Shown here: in pieces, positions 40,968 through 54,393 of the stretch | Layout of the letters: each line of letters starts with the position of its first letter | Position numbering within the stretch: position 1 is the first letter of the stretch | Assembly (NCBI GenBank): GCA_964020155.1 | Contig: OZ026553.1 | Location: 2,054,979 to 2,118,978 of the forward strand | DNA: 64,000 bases | Source: Chondrilla cf. caribensis | Lineage: Eukaryota > Porifera > Demospongiae > Chondrillida > Chondrillidae | Direction: 5' to 3' | The notes under the pieces: generated by a model | The model's database searches: none | Told to the model about the DNA's origin: nothing | The model's input: only the letters and a program-made list of their open reading frames with translations | Made by a program: the position numbers and the translations under genes

Positions 40968-42700
40968 ACATCTTCTCTGGAGTGTCTCATGCAAACCACA
41001 TCCAGTATTTCCAAGTAGTGTTGATTGCTGTGATATTCCTATATATGAGCAATTATGGTATAATAATTTACTTTCTTGAAAGAGGAAGTGATATCCATTT
41101 GAAGCAGTTAAATTGAAGATTTGAAGTCCTCCTCCTGTACAAATGGCCAATAACAGCATTCAGAAATACTAATGACTGCATCTTAGACAACTGGAAGACC
41201 TTCAATGAACATGGTAATAAGGCAGGCTAATGGAGACAAGGTTAATTGTATATGATTCTTGTAATTTACTTATATATTTTTGTGATAGTATAAAGTATGT
41301 ATGTATATGTAGTCAGTCGTACACAGTGTTCGGCAAGCAGAAGTGAGCCCCAATTTAGTATAGAAACAGAGACAGTCGTCCTACTTGGGTCAGCTTGTCT
41401 TAAGTGCATCAGAAGGGATGATTGAGAACTACAAGTTATAATTGTTTTTGCAGTTTTAGTATACCAGACTTGTTCAAGGTAATGGCTATGAGCATTGCAG
41501 ATTGATATGAACTGCCAGTAGTAACACAAAAGGCATGATACAAAGTGAATACGCTGGGTGATGATTTTAATACAAAGATGGTATAAAAATTAAAGGATGA
41601 AATGCTACAGACAGAATCCTTACAAATACATGCACTGTCTATCACAACACATGCACATGCATACACAATGTCAATGTACATACACAGGGCATATTCATGG
41701 ATGCCAACACTGTTACACGCACATAACAAGAGGCCACATGCTCAAGTTATAGATTGTTGACGGTCCCATTATAACAGGAGGCTACAGAAGTGAACCTGTT
41801 GACCACCACATTTATGAGAGGCCTATCTTTGATCACAACACATGCTATATATATAAGAGGTTAAGCAGCTTGTGAGCTTAATAATGATCACATTCAGGCA
41901 GCTGTACCACGAGCTTGACAATGCATGCACAGTGCTGTTGTATGACTAACAACAACCTTGAATGTGTACTAACACCAATGAATAGTTAATATAAAATGAA
42001 CAATGGATGGATGGTTTTTGGCCAAACTCACAAAGGCTTAAAGGCTATGGCGCTACATTGAATGTGTATGTGTGTGTATGTGTGAATATTTTCATGAAAC
42101 ATTCATGTGTATGTATGTGTATATATACTAGCATAATAGTACATAGTCCAAAATGGTTTCACTACAAGGTTTCACCTAATTGATTTATCATGCAGTCAAG
42201 TAAGAATTCTATATTTAATTAGTGTGTACGTTGTCAGGTATGAGTGTGTGCATATGCTATGTCAACTTGCATGACTTGGCACAACAATATTAGCATGCAA
42301 CAACAAAAATGGTCGAATCAAATTATCAGAATGTTATGCATGGTGAATGCATGTTTAGACAAGGTGTCTTACTAATAGTGTTAACATGCAATCGTACAAG
42401 CACACAAAGTGTGATTAGGCTTTAGAGCAGGATGTTTACTGCTTCAGTTAGAAACCTACTATACATAAATGACATTTGTCTGTCATCAATTAGTAATCTA
42501 CCTACCCTCTTCCTCCACTCACTGTTTGTCACAAATGAGCAATTGATGGAGAACCAAAATGGGTTATAGCAGATACATGCCATTGTCTTGTATCCTCCCC
42601 AAAGAGAACACACAACTCAAATTTATAACTATAAATGCAAATTTCACTTGTATACATGAGCGTGAGCATTTGTTCATGTGTACGTACAATGTACACTGTG
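40968..42700. other. Spacer of unit 1, no gene seen
   Basis: Homologous to 51457-53038. Contains short direct matches to 33240-33560. Open frames are short and not conserved between units. Confidence 0.5.
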
Positions 42701-42921
<221 letters not shown>

Positions 42922-43465
42922 TGTATGTATATTATGTATGAATGTGTATGTATATTATGTATGTATGCATATATGTATGGATGCATTTGCACAATGGTGT
43001 GTGTACGTGAATGTGATTTCATGTTATAGATAATGCAAAATGGCTTCATTTATAGGTTTCATTTAGTTGAGTTATCATGCAGTCATATAAGGAGCTAATA
43101 TTTAATTACATTAATGCTATGCAACACAAGATGGCAATCACAACAATATTAGCATGCACCTGCTAAATGTCCAATCAAGCTTAAGGCAATTATAAATGTA
43201 AATTTGAAGTGTATACATGTACATTTGCATTCTTTTTTGTTTTTGTACATGTTTGTGCATGCGCATATGTTAGCACAATGCTAACTAAAATTACAGGTTT
43301 CAAGGCTGACATACATAACATGTAAACATACAACACAGGCAGATTTAAGTCTAGAACATAGAATGGATAATTATGTACAGCAACCTTGAAAGGGAGAGTC
43401 CATATCAAAACTCAGTTCAACTAGAGGATGATGAACCACTTTGTTTCATTCATGTGGTGACTAAA

Positions 43466-43905
43466 TTCTCTCTCTTGAGGAACATTGATAGCAGGGCCCA
43501 CATTCAGAATCCTTGCTTGACACAGTATCCAATTTAACCAAACACCCACACAGGGGAAAACTGACAATAACCAACACATTGGAAGCCTTATGACATATTC
43601 CCTCTCTTGAGGAACATTGATAGTAGGGCCCACATTCAGAATCCTTGCTTGACACAGTATCCAATTTAACCAAACACCCACACAGGGGAAAACTGACAAT
43701 ATCCAACACATTGGAAGCCTTATGAAATATCATGCGTGTGACCTTTCAAAGGTGCCTACTACGGCTGAAAACAACCTCTACTCTTCATGTGGTGACTAAC
43801 TTTCTCTCTTGAGGAACATTGATAGTAGGGGCCACATTTAGAATCCTTGCTTGACACAGTATCCAATTTAACCCAATACCCACACAGGGGAAAACTGACT
43901 ACTAC
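43466..43905 (+). repeat. 132-138-bp tandem repeat upstream of collagen-like gene 2
   Basis: Two full copies (CTCTTGAGGAACATTGATAG at about 43472 and 43604) and a third, separated and shortened copy at about 43805-43900. One more copy than in unit 1. Confidence 0.8.
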
Positions 43906-44099
43906 GGCTGAAAACAACCTCTACTACTAGACTGTATTGTATACACAGGGAATCTGACTTGTGTTTCATATGTGTACCTTATCAATGAATGTCATTAAAA
44001 GTGGGTGTGTCCTTAAAGTGACTATTAAAATAGTTTGTTCTGCTGTGGTTACCGTAAACTAACACCAAGAAACTGAGTGTGTTGACTAGAGCTACAGTT

Positions 44100-47000
44100 A
44101 TGGCTACAAACGTTAAGGTCTTTCTACAACTGGCTCTTTTGTGCTATGTGGTGACTACCAGTATCGGGGGTAGCATTGACTTACAAAAGGCACTTGCCTC
44201 ACTTCAGAAGGAAGTGGAGAATCTCAAACAGCAGTCTCAAGAAGAAATAAATTCTTTGGTGACTGAGCTGAATGAGCTGAGGCAGCAGTCCAAACAGGAA
44301 ATCAAGTTACTTCACCAGAGATTGGAGCAACTTGAAGCCAAAGGTTAGTTGCACTGGGGTTCATTGCAAACTGCTTGTACAATGCCATATCCTGGCTGTG
44401 ACCAGAAACAGTATAGTGTCATTCCAGCTCGTGCCTTAACCCACAATACCATTCAATTATGGTACCTCTGTATAAGTGATAAATGTCTGGGAAAGAATAT
44501 GTGTGTGCAAGCTAAAGGACCCTTAGCCATTGTTGACAAAGTAGTCATTTTGAATTAAACAAAGTTATGTGGTTTTGACCTTGTTGGTCCTCGGTATATG
44601 GGTCCAATGACCAAAAATGGAAGTGAGACTGTTATCAGTAAAAATCATGTTTGGCGGAGTGACCTTGCGTAGCCAGCCCTTTTCCTGATGGATTCCCCAT
44701 TGGTATCCACTGTCAGTGGATAGTGAGTCGATGGTTAATTGATTAATCACCATTCGTAATTAAGTGGGCATAACTGGAAAGCAATCACACTTATTAGACT
44801 GAGTGTATAGTCATCCAATAGATGTGATGTAGAGCCTGTAGAGTCCTTTTCACATTTCAGGTACTGTTGAAGCATAGTATGGTCAAGCGTGTTGTCATTT
44901 CCGGAATATTACATCATGCTCGGCATATCTTTTGTACATGACCCGAGGTCTACGACTCGAGTGTGGCAATAGAAGCGTGTACAATAATAAATGGATTGGC
45001 AAGCCTATATCCTTCATGTGTAGTGAACATCATAAACGGAGAGTTCCTGAATCCTGTGGACTTTGAGCGGAACCAATTAATTGGCCATCGTTTTGTGAAG
45101 ATAACGTGTGCAGAACTTATACCCTTCAACGGAAGGCTATAATCGACGATACCCCACCTGTTGTACTTGGAGAGTCTCTTTGAAATGTATTAATTTGTAT
45201 AGGATATTACTAGGTATACATCTAAAGCTTTGTGAAGGTTTGTAAACGTTCATTCACGGTGAAAATGTGTGCAGAAAATTTAGACGGATGTTTTATTTGT
45301 GAGAGCCATTATTTTACCTTATGCTCAAAGCTTTGCGCCGAAAATTATTTGAACAATGGCACATAGAAATCTCTTTTAATGTATTTGAATGCACATACAA
45401 TGTGCCTTTGGAGTTGGAAAAAGGAAAGAAAGGAAAATGTCGCCCACGCACATACAACACGCTTGATCCCTTGCGGTTTTGTGTTTATACTATAACATAC
45501 ACATAATAATGCATATAAATTTAACAGTTGCCAGTCCAGATATCTAGGGTCTATGGTTGAAGTACAAAATTGAAGCCATGGAATGAAGGTTATGGGTAAT
45601 AAGATTCTGCTTCACTAGCTTAATTTCTTCTTGCAATTAATCAATTTGCTTGCAATATTAATGAACATCAGATTCGATATAAAAAATCAATTGATTAATT
45701 GATTAATCATCACAGCACTACTCTAAACCAAAAGTATGCTGCTGTTGCAATAGTGTGTGCGTGCATACATGTGTGTATAATGTATATGTGTGTGTGTACA
45801 TGCATGTGTACATACAGTGTGGGCGCATGCATATCCATTGCAAGTAGGAGGCAAAAAGGCACCCTTTCTTCCTAGGATGTCATGTGGGTGAACATCAGAT
45901 TACATTATTGATGGTTTGGGCTAGAGTAGTTCAAATTATGCACTCCATAAAACCAATGTACACACCAGCGGTATGTTTTGTGTGTGTGTGTGGGGGGGGG
46001 GGGGGGCAGATAGTTGATATGCATGTTACATTTCAGTATATTATTGAGATGTATATCAACAAGTTAGTGTACACAATAACTATACCATAATTTTATAATA
46101 ATATTATATAATTTGCTACCTTTTGCCATTCCATTATCACTTCATACAATTATAGCACAATTATCAATGTGTACATACTGCATGAATGTAATAAACTAAT
46201 TTTTATTATATTATTATACAAATTGTTATATATACTCTTTGAACTTCTGATATAGTGGCACTTTAAAAAGTCTATGCCTAACAGTTCTACATATCTCTGA
46301 TTTTTCAAAAAATTCCTTATAATTAATTCTCACATAACTATGAGAAATAAGCTACTTGTCTTTAATAGAATTGGACAAACCTCTACAAAGAATGCGACGT
46401 GGAGGAGACAATGTTTCCCCAACTCCTGAATCTTGCATCTGTCCACCTGGACCACCTGGTCCAGCTGGACCAAAAGGTGCAAAGGGACAGCATGGAGATC
46501 AAGGCATAATAGGAGCAATGGGGTTGAATGGAACAAATGGTGAGAAGGGTGAACAGGGAGATATGGGACCTCAAGGAATGGTTGGACAAAAAGGTGAACC
46601 GGGACAAACGGGATTGCAAGGACTGCCAGGACTCAATGGAACCAAGGGAGAAAGAGGTGAACAAGGAGATCAAGGAATTAATGGAACGAAAGGTGAAAGT
46701 GGCCAGAAAGGTGAACCAGGACTTAAAGGAGAACCGGGACTCAATGGAACCAAAGGAGAAAAAGGTCAACAAGGAGATCAAGGAGTTAATGGAACAAAAG
46801 GTGAACATGGAGATAAAGGACAACCAGGGAATGGTGGGCAGAAAGGTGAACAAGGACAAAAGGGATTGCAAGGACTACCAGGACTCAATGGAACCAAAGG
46901 AGAAAAAGGTCAACAAGGAGATCAAGGAGTTAATGGAACAAAAGGTGAACGTGGAGATAAAGGACAACCAGGGAATGATGGGCAGAAAGGTGAACAAGGA

Positions 47001-47462
47001 CTTAAAGGAGAACCGGGGCTCAATGGAACCAAGGGAGTAAGGGGTGAACAAGGAGATCAAGGAGTTAATGGGACAAAAGGTAAACGTGGAAGAAAAGGAC
47101 AATCAGGGAATGATGGACAGAAAGGTGAACCAGGACTGACAGGACAACTGGGGCTCAATGGAATGAAGGGAGAAAAGGGTGAACAAGGAGATCAAGGAGT
47201 TAATGGAACAAGAGGTGAACGTGGAGAGAAAGGACAGAATGATGGACAGAAAGGTGAACCAGGACAAAAGGGATTGAAAGGAGACATAGGACCACCAGGA
47301 CCACAAGGACCAAATGGAGACATAGGACCCCAAGGACGACAAGGACCACAAGGACCACAAGGAGACATTGGACCAATAGGAGGCATAAGACCTCAAGGAC
47401 CACCAGGACCACCAGGACCAAAAGGAGACAAAGGAGACAAAGGATCCCAAGGATCACAATGA
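44100..47462 (+). CDS. Secreted collagen-like protein 2 (two exons)
   Basis: Exons 44100-44343 and 46369-47462, phase 1, 445 residues, TGA stop. Same layout as protein 1: signal peptide, coiled coil to about residue 81, RMRR near 89-92, CIC, then Gly-X-Y to the end (GSQGSQ). It has ten N-G-T sequons, the most of the three, because it carries one more repeat block ([19 protein letters not shown]). One residue slip at GQNDGQKG breaks the triplet phase. The intron is about 2.0 kb, longest of the set, because of a 690-bp insertion. Alternative readings such as a scavenger-receptor or C1q-type protein are not supported, as no C-terminal domain is present. Confidence 0.87.
44871..45560. mobile_element. 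690-bp insertion flanked by GTTGA in the collagen 2 intron
   Basis: GTTGA at 44866-44870 and 45556-45560 bracket the insert; CATAG and CTATG lie just inside. In gene 3 the same intron reads GTACTGTTGAAGTACAAAAT without the insert (55151-55170). Gene 1 has only its left end (35641 to about 35770). The mobile class is not identified. Confidence 0.55.
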
Positions 47463-48385
47463 CCATTGAATTAGTAGATAATCTGTATAAATCACCATTC
47501 AAGTGAGGTCAATCAATAACCAAATTAAACATGAATCTCTTATTAATAATAATAAGTTCAATCAATTAAATCCTTTCTTCTTTTTGAATTTTTAAAAGTC
47601 TGATACTGCATGCAAAAAGTATATATAATTATTATATATATACTGAATGTTGACGTGATATATACATGAACATCCAATCTGACTGACAGTAAAGGAATAG
47701 TGAACCTCCTTAAACATGGAGGTTGTGTATTAAAGGCGAGGTGGTTCAAAGTGGCTGTCTGATTCGCTTCACCGTCAGGAATGCCCAGCGATTTATACCA
47801 CTAGATTGGCAGTATATATGTACACTACACAAAACGTACAATGTCATATGTTACAAAATCAATGCACTAAATGGACCAGATTCACTTAGTGTACATAAGA
47901 CAAAAACTTTATGCATACATAAGTACTATACCTAATAAATAATTTTTCATCAATTATAATGAAATACAATTTAGTAAAGAATCCGCACTCCATGCTTAGA
48001 AATCGATTGCAGAACATGAACATAATATGGATAACACATAATGTAACAATAACACATGAACATTGATACAACAGCATGAACTTTGCAGTAAGGTATTCCC
48101 CCCCGGCAAGGCTCTTATATTCAATTTGATGCTCTCACATTAATTATATATTTATGATATTAATTCATGATCAGCAATGAACAGTTAAATTAATGTATAC
48201 ATATTATGTACATTATATATGCAGCATATTATATATATATATATTTATATATATAATATATTAATTACAATAAAACACGTACAATACTTAGTATAATATA
48301 TATAATAATAACAATTAATATACCCAAATATATATATATATTATATTATAATTATGCACATAACATCTATATCTATATAATATAC

Positions 48386-48433
<48 letters not shown>

Positions 48434-48778
48434 TTTTACAAACATACATACATACACTCAATACTTATATTCAATATGTGCAAGTTCTTACTGTTACTTT
48501 AATCTCATTCATATAAACAATTCAGATCCTGTCAATTCATAGGAGTACATCCCTAAATAATCAACAGTGGGTGTAATCACAGTTAAGGTGTGGAGGTCTT
48601 GGTGGGCTATATCCCTGTTGTAAACTTAGAGCCATTTATCCTTCACAGTAAAGTGTACATAGTGCACAGGACACACTGCTGGCACAAATCACTACCAGTG
48701 GCTACCTCCCCTAAGGAAGGTAAAGAGTATACTGCTAATGGGCACATGTTGGCATGTGCATCTACATGCATGCATGTG
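47463..48778. other. AT-rich spacer after collagen-like gene 2
   Basis: Near copy of 37276-38527. The ATATAT run at 48391-48430 is longer than in unit 1. No gene. Confidence 0.6.
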
Positions 48779-49177
<399 letters not shown>

Positions 49178-49194
49178 GTGCATGTGTATATATG

Positions 49195-49231
49195 TCTGAA
49201 TATTCTATGTCATTAGTGGAAGATTGTGGAA
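49195..49231 (+). pseudogene. Importin-alpha-like exon 10 relic, unit 2
   Basis: Identical in layout to the relic at 38731-38767. Confidence 0.75.
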
Positions 49232-49734
49232 GTCAGTTGATGCAATTTACATGCATGATCAGACTATTACATTCCATTTGAGACTAGTATATTAGTGAAA
49301 ATCAATAATATTATAGCAGTACTGTTGGTACAATTTCATTCCTAGCTAACAGTATCTCCAACGTACATTCTTATAGACATTGTACTCCAAACTGAAAGCT
49401 CTACCCAAACTGTGCTATTTGCACACTACCCTTTGCTATTGTACACTTGTAATTGTTATCAAAATTCATCAATTAAGTATTGCCTATAGCAACTCATTCA
49501 TAGTTGATAGTAATCCTGCTTGAAGCTAAAATGCAGATATATTATTTTCAACACAGAAATATCCCCCATATTTAGCTGTAGTACGTAAAAGTACTGCTGA
49601 TACCATTTCAATCCTCACTACCATATACCTTTACCATAATATAGACGCTGCTCTCAAAACAAATACTAGATACAAGTTTTATTTGTGAGAGTTAGCTTTT
49701 ACATAGAAACAAGGTATATATGTGTGGTATGTTA

Positions 49735-49842
49735 GGGCTGTAGTGCATACATACAGGCACTTTGGCTTGGTTGTTAACCGGGGTTTCACCGGTACCCCCA
49801 TAAACAAGCAAGCCAAAGTCTCTGTACATCCGCTACAGCCCT
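49735..49842. repeat. Last-intron foldback, unit 2 copy a
   Basis: Near-identical to 39271-39379. Confidence 0.65.
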
Positions 49843-50877
49843 ATATATGAGATATCTTCACTATAATTATACTCTCATGCACATTTCTATCTTGGATCTA
49901 GCTCCCAACTAAATACAGGATACAGGATACATCAATGTTCATGGATGGTTTCTTACAGATCAGAACAGAGTAAGTGTCAATGACATCTCCTCGTGCAACG
50001 TGTGGATTGCATGAATGAGTGCCTCATGCATATCAATCAAGTATTTCCAAGTAGTGTTTGATTGCTGTAATATTCCTGTATATAAACAATAATTATAGTA
50101 TTATAATTTACTTTCTTGAAAAGGAAACTCTGTCCATTTTAAACAGTTGAGTTGGTGAGTCCTCCTCCTGTACAAATGACCAATAACAGTATTCAGAAAT
50201 ACTAACAACTGCATCTTAGACAACTTGAAGACATTCAATGAACATGGTAATAAGGCAGGCTAATAGAGGCAAGGTTAATTGTATTTGCTCCTTAAGCTTG
50301 TAATTTGTTTATTTTCATGCGATAGTATAATGCATATAATAATATAGTTAGTCATACACAATGTTCGGCCTTCCACTTGCAAGGGGCAAGCTGAAGTGAG
50401 CCCCAATTTAGTATGGAAGCAGAGACAGTTGTCCTACTTGTATGGGACTCGAATTAGCTTGTCTCAAGTGCATCAGAAGTGATGACTGAGAATTACAAGT
50501 CATAATTGGTTTGGCAGTTTTAGCATACTAGACGTGTTCAACGGTAATGGCTATGAACATTGTAGATTGATATGAACTGCCAGTACAGGCATGATACAAA
50601 GTGAATACGCTGGGTGATGATCTTGAAGCTTGAAGCTAATATTCAGATATTTTATTTTTTACACAGAAGTATACCCCATAATCAGCTGTTACAGTAGTAC
50701 CTGAAAGTACTGCTGATAACACTTCAATCCTCACTACCATATACCTTTACTATAATTATTATAGACGCTGCTCTTAAAACAAATATTAGAACAGGTTATC
50801 TATGTGAGAATTAGTTCCAGCAATTCTATCATAATATTATACATAGAAACATACCACATATATTATGTGGTATGCTA

Positions 50878-50980
50878 GGGTGGTAGCAGATATAATACTG
50901 ACACTTTGGCTTGGTTGTTAACTGGGGTTTCACCCTCATAAACAAGCAAGCCAAAGTCCCTGTACATCCACTACAGCCCT
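50878..50980. repeat. Last-intron foldback, unit 2 copy b (intact TTAA loop)
   Basis: The loop reads TTGGTTGTTAACTGGGGTTT, the unoccupied version of the site where the 1.77-kb element entered pseudogene D. Confidence 0.65.
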
Positions 50981-51368
50981 ATATGAGATATCTTCGCTAT
51001 TGCTTACACATGCACACTTTCTTGGATCTCCTAACCAAATACAGGATTCAGGATACATCAATATTTATGGATGGTTTCTTATACAGATCTTCCTTTGAAG
51101 CAATGTAATATATCAAAATGCATCACTGGGATCTACTATCGATGAAAATACATCATTGTTTGGATATGTATGCATCAAAATATATCTTACCTCTGTAGTG
51201 TGCACATACACCAACACAATATATAATATAATTGATTGATATTACGATGCGACTATTCAACTAACAATGAACAACTGAGAGCCCCCTGTTTGTGTAACTG
51301 TGAATTTGTAATGGGATTTTAAACTTCAATAACATGCAGATTGTATCTGTATATTCCATAAATATTAG

Positions 51369-51456
51369 GTTTGGATAAGATCATCGGGATCATGTGGCTG
51401 AATTGTCCTGTGCCATCTCTGACCTCTTCACCAGAAAATTAGAAGAGGATAAGTGA
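51369..51456 (+). pseudogene. Importin-alpha-like exon 11 relic, unit 2
   Basis: GTTTGGATAAGATCATCGGG after AG, as at 40881, ending in AAGTGA. Frame broken. Confidence 0.7.
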
Positions 51457-53038
51457 CATCTTCTGCGAGAAGATTTGGAGTCCTCCCCCTGTACAAATGG
51501 CCAATAACAGTATTCAGAAATACTAATGACTGCATCTTAGACAACTCAAAGACCTTCAATGAACATGGTAATAAGGCAGGCTAATGGAGACAAGGTTAAT
51601 TGTATATGATTCTTGTAATTTACTTATATTTTTGTGATAGTATAAAGTATGTATTTATATATAGTCAGTCGTTCACAGTGTTCAGCAAGCAGAAGTGAGC
51701 CCCAATTTAGTATAGAAACAGAGACAGTCGTCCTACTTGTGTCAGCCTGTCTTAAGTGCGTCAGAAGGGATGATTGAGAACTACAAGTTATAATTGTTTT
51801 GGCAGTTTAGTATACCAGACGTGTTCAAGGTAATGGCTATGAGCATTGTAGATTGTTATGAACTGCCAGTAGTAGCACAAAAGGCATGATACAAAGTGAA
51901 TACGCTGGGTGATGATTTTAATACAAAGATGGTATAAAAATTAAAGGATGAAATGCTACAGACAGAATCCTTACAAATACATGCACTGTCTATCACAACA
52001 CATGCACATACATACACAATGTCAATGCACATACACAGGGCATATTCATGGATGCCAACACTAATTACACGCACATAACAAGAGGCCACATGCTCAAGTT
52101 ATAGATTGTTGACCGTCCCATTATAACAGGAGGCCACAGAAGTGAACCTGTTGACCACCACATTCATGAGAGGCCTATCTTTGATCACAACACATGCTAT
52201 ATATATAAGAGGTTAAGCAGCTTGTGAGCTTAATAATGATCACATTCAGGCAGCTGTACCATGAGCTTGAGAATGGATGTACAGTGCTGTTGAGTGACTT
52301 AAAACAGCCTTGAATGTGTACTAACACCAATGAATAGTTAATATAAAATGAACAATGGATGGATGGTTTTTGGCCAAACTCACAAAGGCTTAAAGGTTAT
52401 GGCGCTACATTGAATGTGTATGTGTGTGTATGTGTGAATATTTTCATGAAACATTCATGTGTATGTATGTGTATATATACTAGCATAATAGTACATACTC
52501 CAAAATTGTTTCACTACAAGGTTTGACCTAATTGATTTATCATGCAGTCATGTAAGAATTCTGTATTTAATTAGTGTGTATGTTGTCAGGCATGAGTATG
52601 TGCATATGCTATGTAAACTTGCGTGATTCAGCACAACAATATTAGCATGCAACAACAAAAATGGTCGAATCAAATAACAGAATGTTATGCATGGTTAGAC
52701 AAGGTGTCTTACTAATAGTGTTAACAAGCAATTGTACAAACACACAAAGTGTGATTAGGTTTTAGAGCAGGATGTTTACTGCTTCAGTTAGAAACCTACT
52801 GAACATACATGACATTTGTCTGTCATCAACTAGTAATGTACCTAGTACCCTTTTCCTCTACTCACTGTTTGTCACAAATGAGCAATTGATGGAGAACCAA
52901 AATGGGTTATAGCAGATACATGCCATTGTCTTGTATCCTCCCCAAAGAGCACACACAACACTCAAATTTATAACTATAAATGCAAATTTCACTTGTATGC
53001 GAACATTTGTTCATGTGTACGTACAATGTACACTGTGC

Positions 53039-53087
<49 letters not shown>

Positions 53088-53136
53088 GTGTGTGTGTGTG
53101 TGTGTGTGTGTGTGCATGTGTGCGTGCGTGTGTCTG
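53039..53136 (+). repeat. (GT)n microsatellite
   Basis: Shorter counterpart of 42701-42921, with a single TTG interruption near its middle. Confidence 0.95.
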
Positions 53137-53137
53137 T

Positions 53138-53445
53138 TAAAGGACATTATTTTCATTCTTACTTATTTTCCTTATTAAAGTGCCCTATTTGTACTTTGTG
53201 TGCACAAACAAGTAATTTACCTGAACCAGAATTAAGGGCTGAATTCACAGAGAAACTCGACGATTACGTATAGCTACTACTTCTTGAAGCCATCTGTGTG
53301 ACGCAATAAAGGCATACTATTTTGCAATCATTAGCGCTTAACCTGTAAATGGAGTGCGCCTTACTCCTTCATATGATTTCACCCCTTCTTTGGAATGAAC
53401 ACCTTCGGAGTTTGGAGTGAACGTTACTCCACAATTTTAACAGTG
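53138..53445. other. About 300-bp unit-2-specific insertion
   Basis: Absent at the equivalent place in unit 1 (after about 42921). It starts TTAAAGGACATT and ends near AATTTTAACAG, so a TTAA-type element is possible, but no clear inverted termini are seen. It contains GGAGTGCGCCTTACTCC and GGAGTGAACGTTACTCC motifs. Confidence 0.4.
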
Positions 53446-54393
53446 TGTATGAATGTGTATGTATATTATGTATGTATGCATATATGCATGTATGCATTTG
53501 CACACTGGTGTCTGTACGTGAATGTGATTATACATGTTATAGATAGTGCATAATGGCTTCACTTATAGGTTTCATTTAATTAAGTTATCATGCAGTCATA
53601 TAAGGAGCTAATATTAAATTAGTGTGTACATTTATGCTATGCAACACAAGATGACAATCACAACAATATTGGCATGCACCTGCTAAATGTCAAATCAAGC
53701 TTAAGGCAAGTATAAATGTAAATTTCAAGTGTATACATTTACATTTGCATTCGTTTTTGTTTTTGTACATGTTTGTGCGTGCGCATGTGTTAGCACAATA
53801 CTAACTAAAATTACAGGTTTCAAGGCTGACATACATAAAATGCAAACATACAACACAGGCAGATTTAAGTCTAGAACGGTGATTGGATAATTATGTACAG
53901 CAACCTTGAAAGGGATAGAGAGTGCGTATCAAAACTCAGTTCAACTAGAGGATGATGAACCACTTTGGTTCCTTCATGTAGTGACTAAATTCTCTCTCTC
54001 TCTCTAACCAACACATTGGAAGCCTTATGACATATTCTCTCTCTTGAGGAACATTGATAGTAGGGCCCACATTCAGAATCCTTGCTTGACACAGTATCCA
54101 ATTTAGCCAAACACTCACACAAGGGAAAACTGACAATAACCAACACATTAGAAGCCTTATGACATATCATGCGTGTGACCTTTCAAAGTTGCCTACTCTG
54201 GCTGAAAACAACCTCTACTACTAGACTGTATTGTATACACAGGGAATCTGACTTGTGTTTCATATGTGTACCTTGTCAATGAATGTCATTAAAAGTGGGT
54301 GTGTCCTCAAAGTGACCATTAAAATAGTTTGTTCTGCTGTAGCTACCATAAACAAGCACCAAGAAACTGAGTGTGTTGGATAAAGCTACAGTT

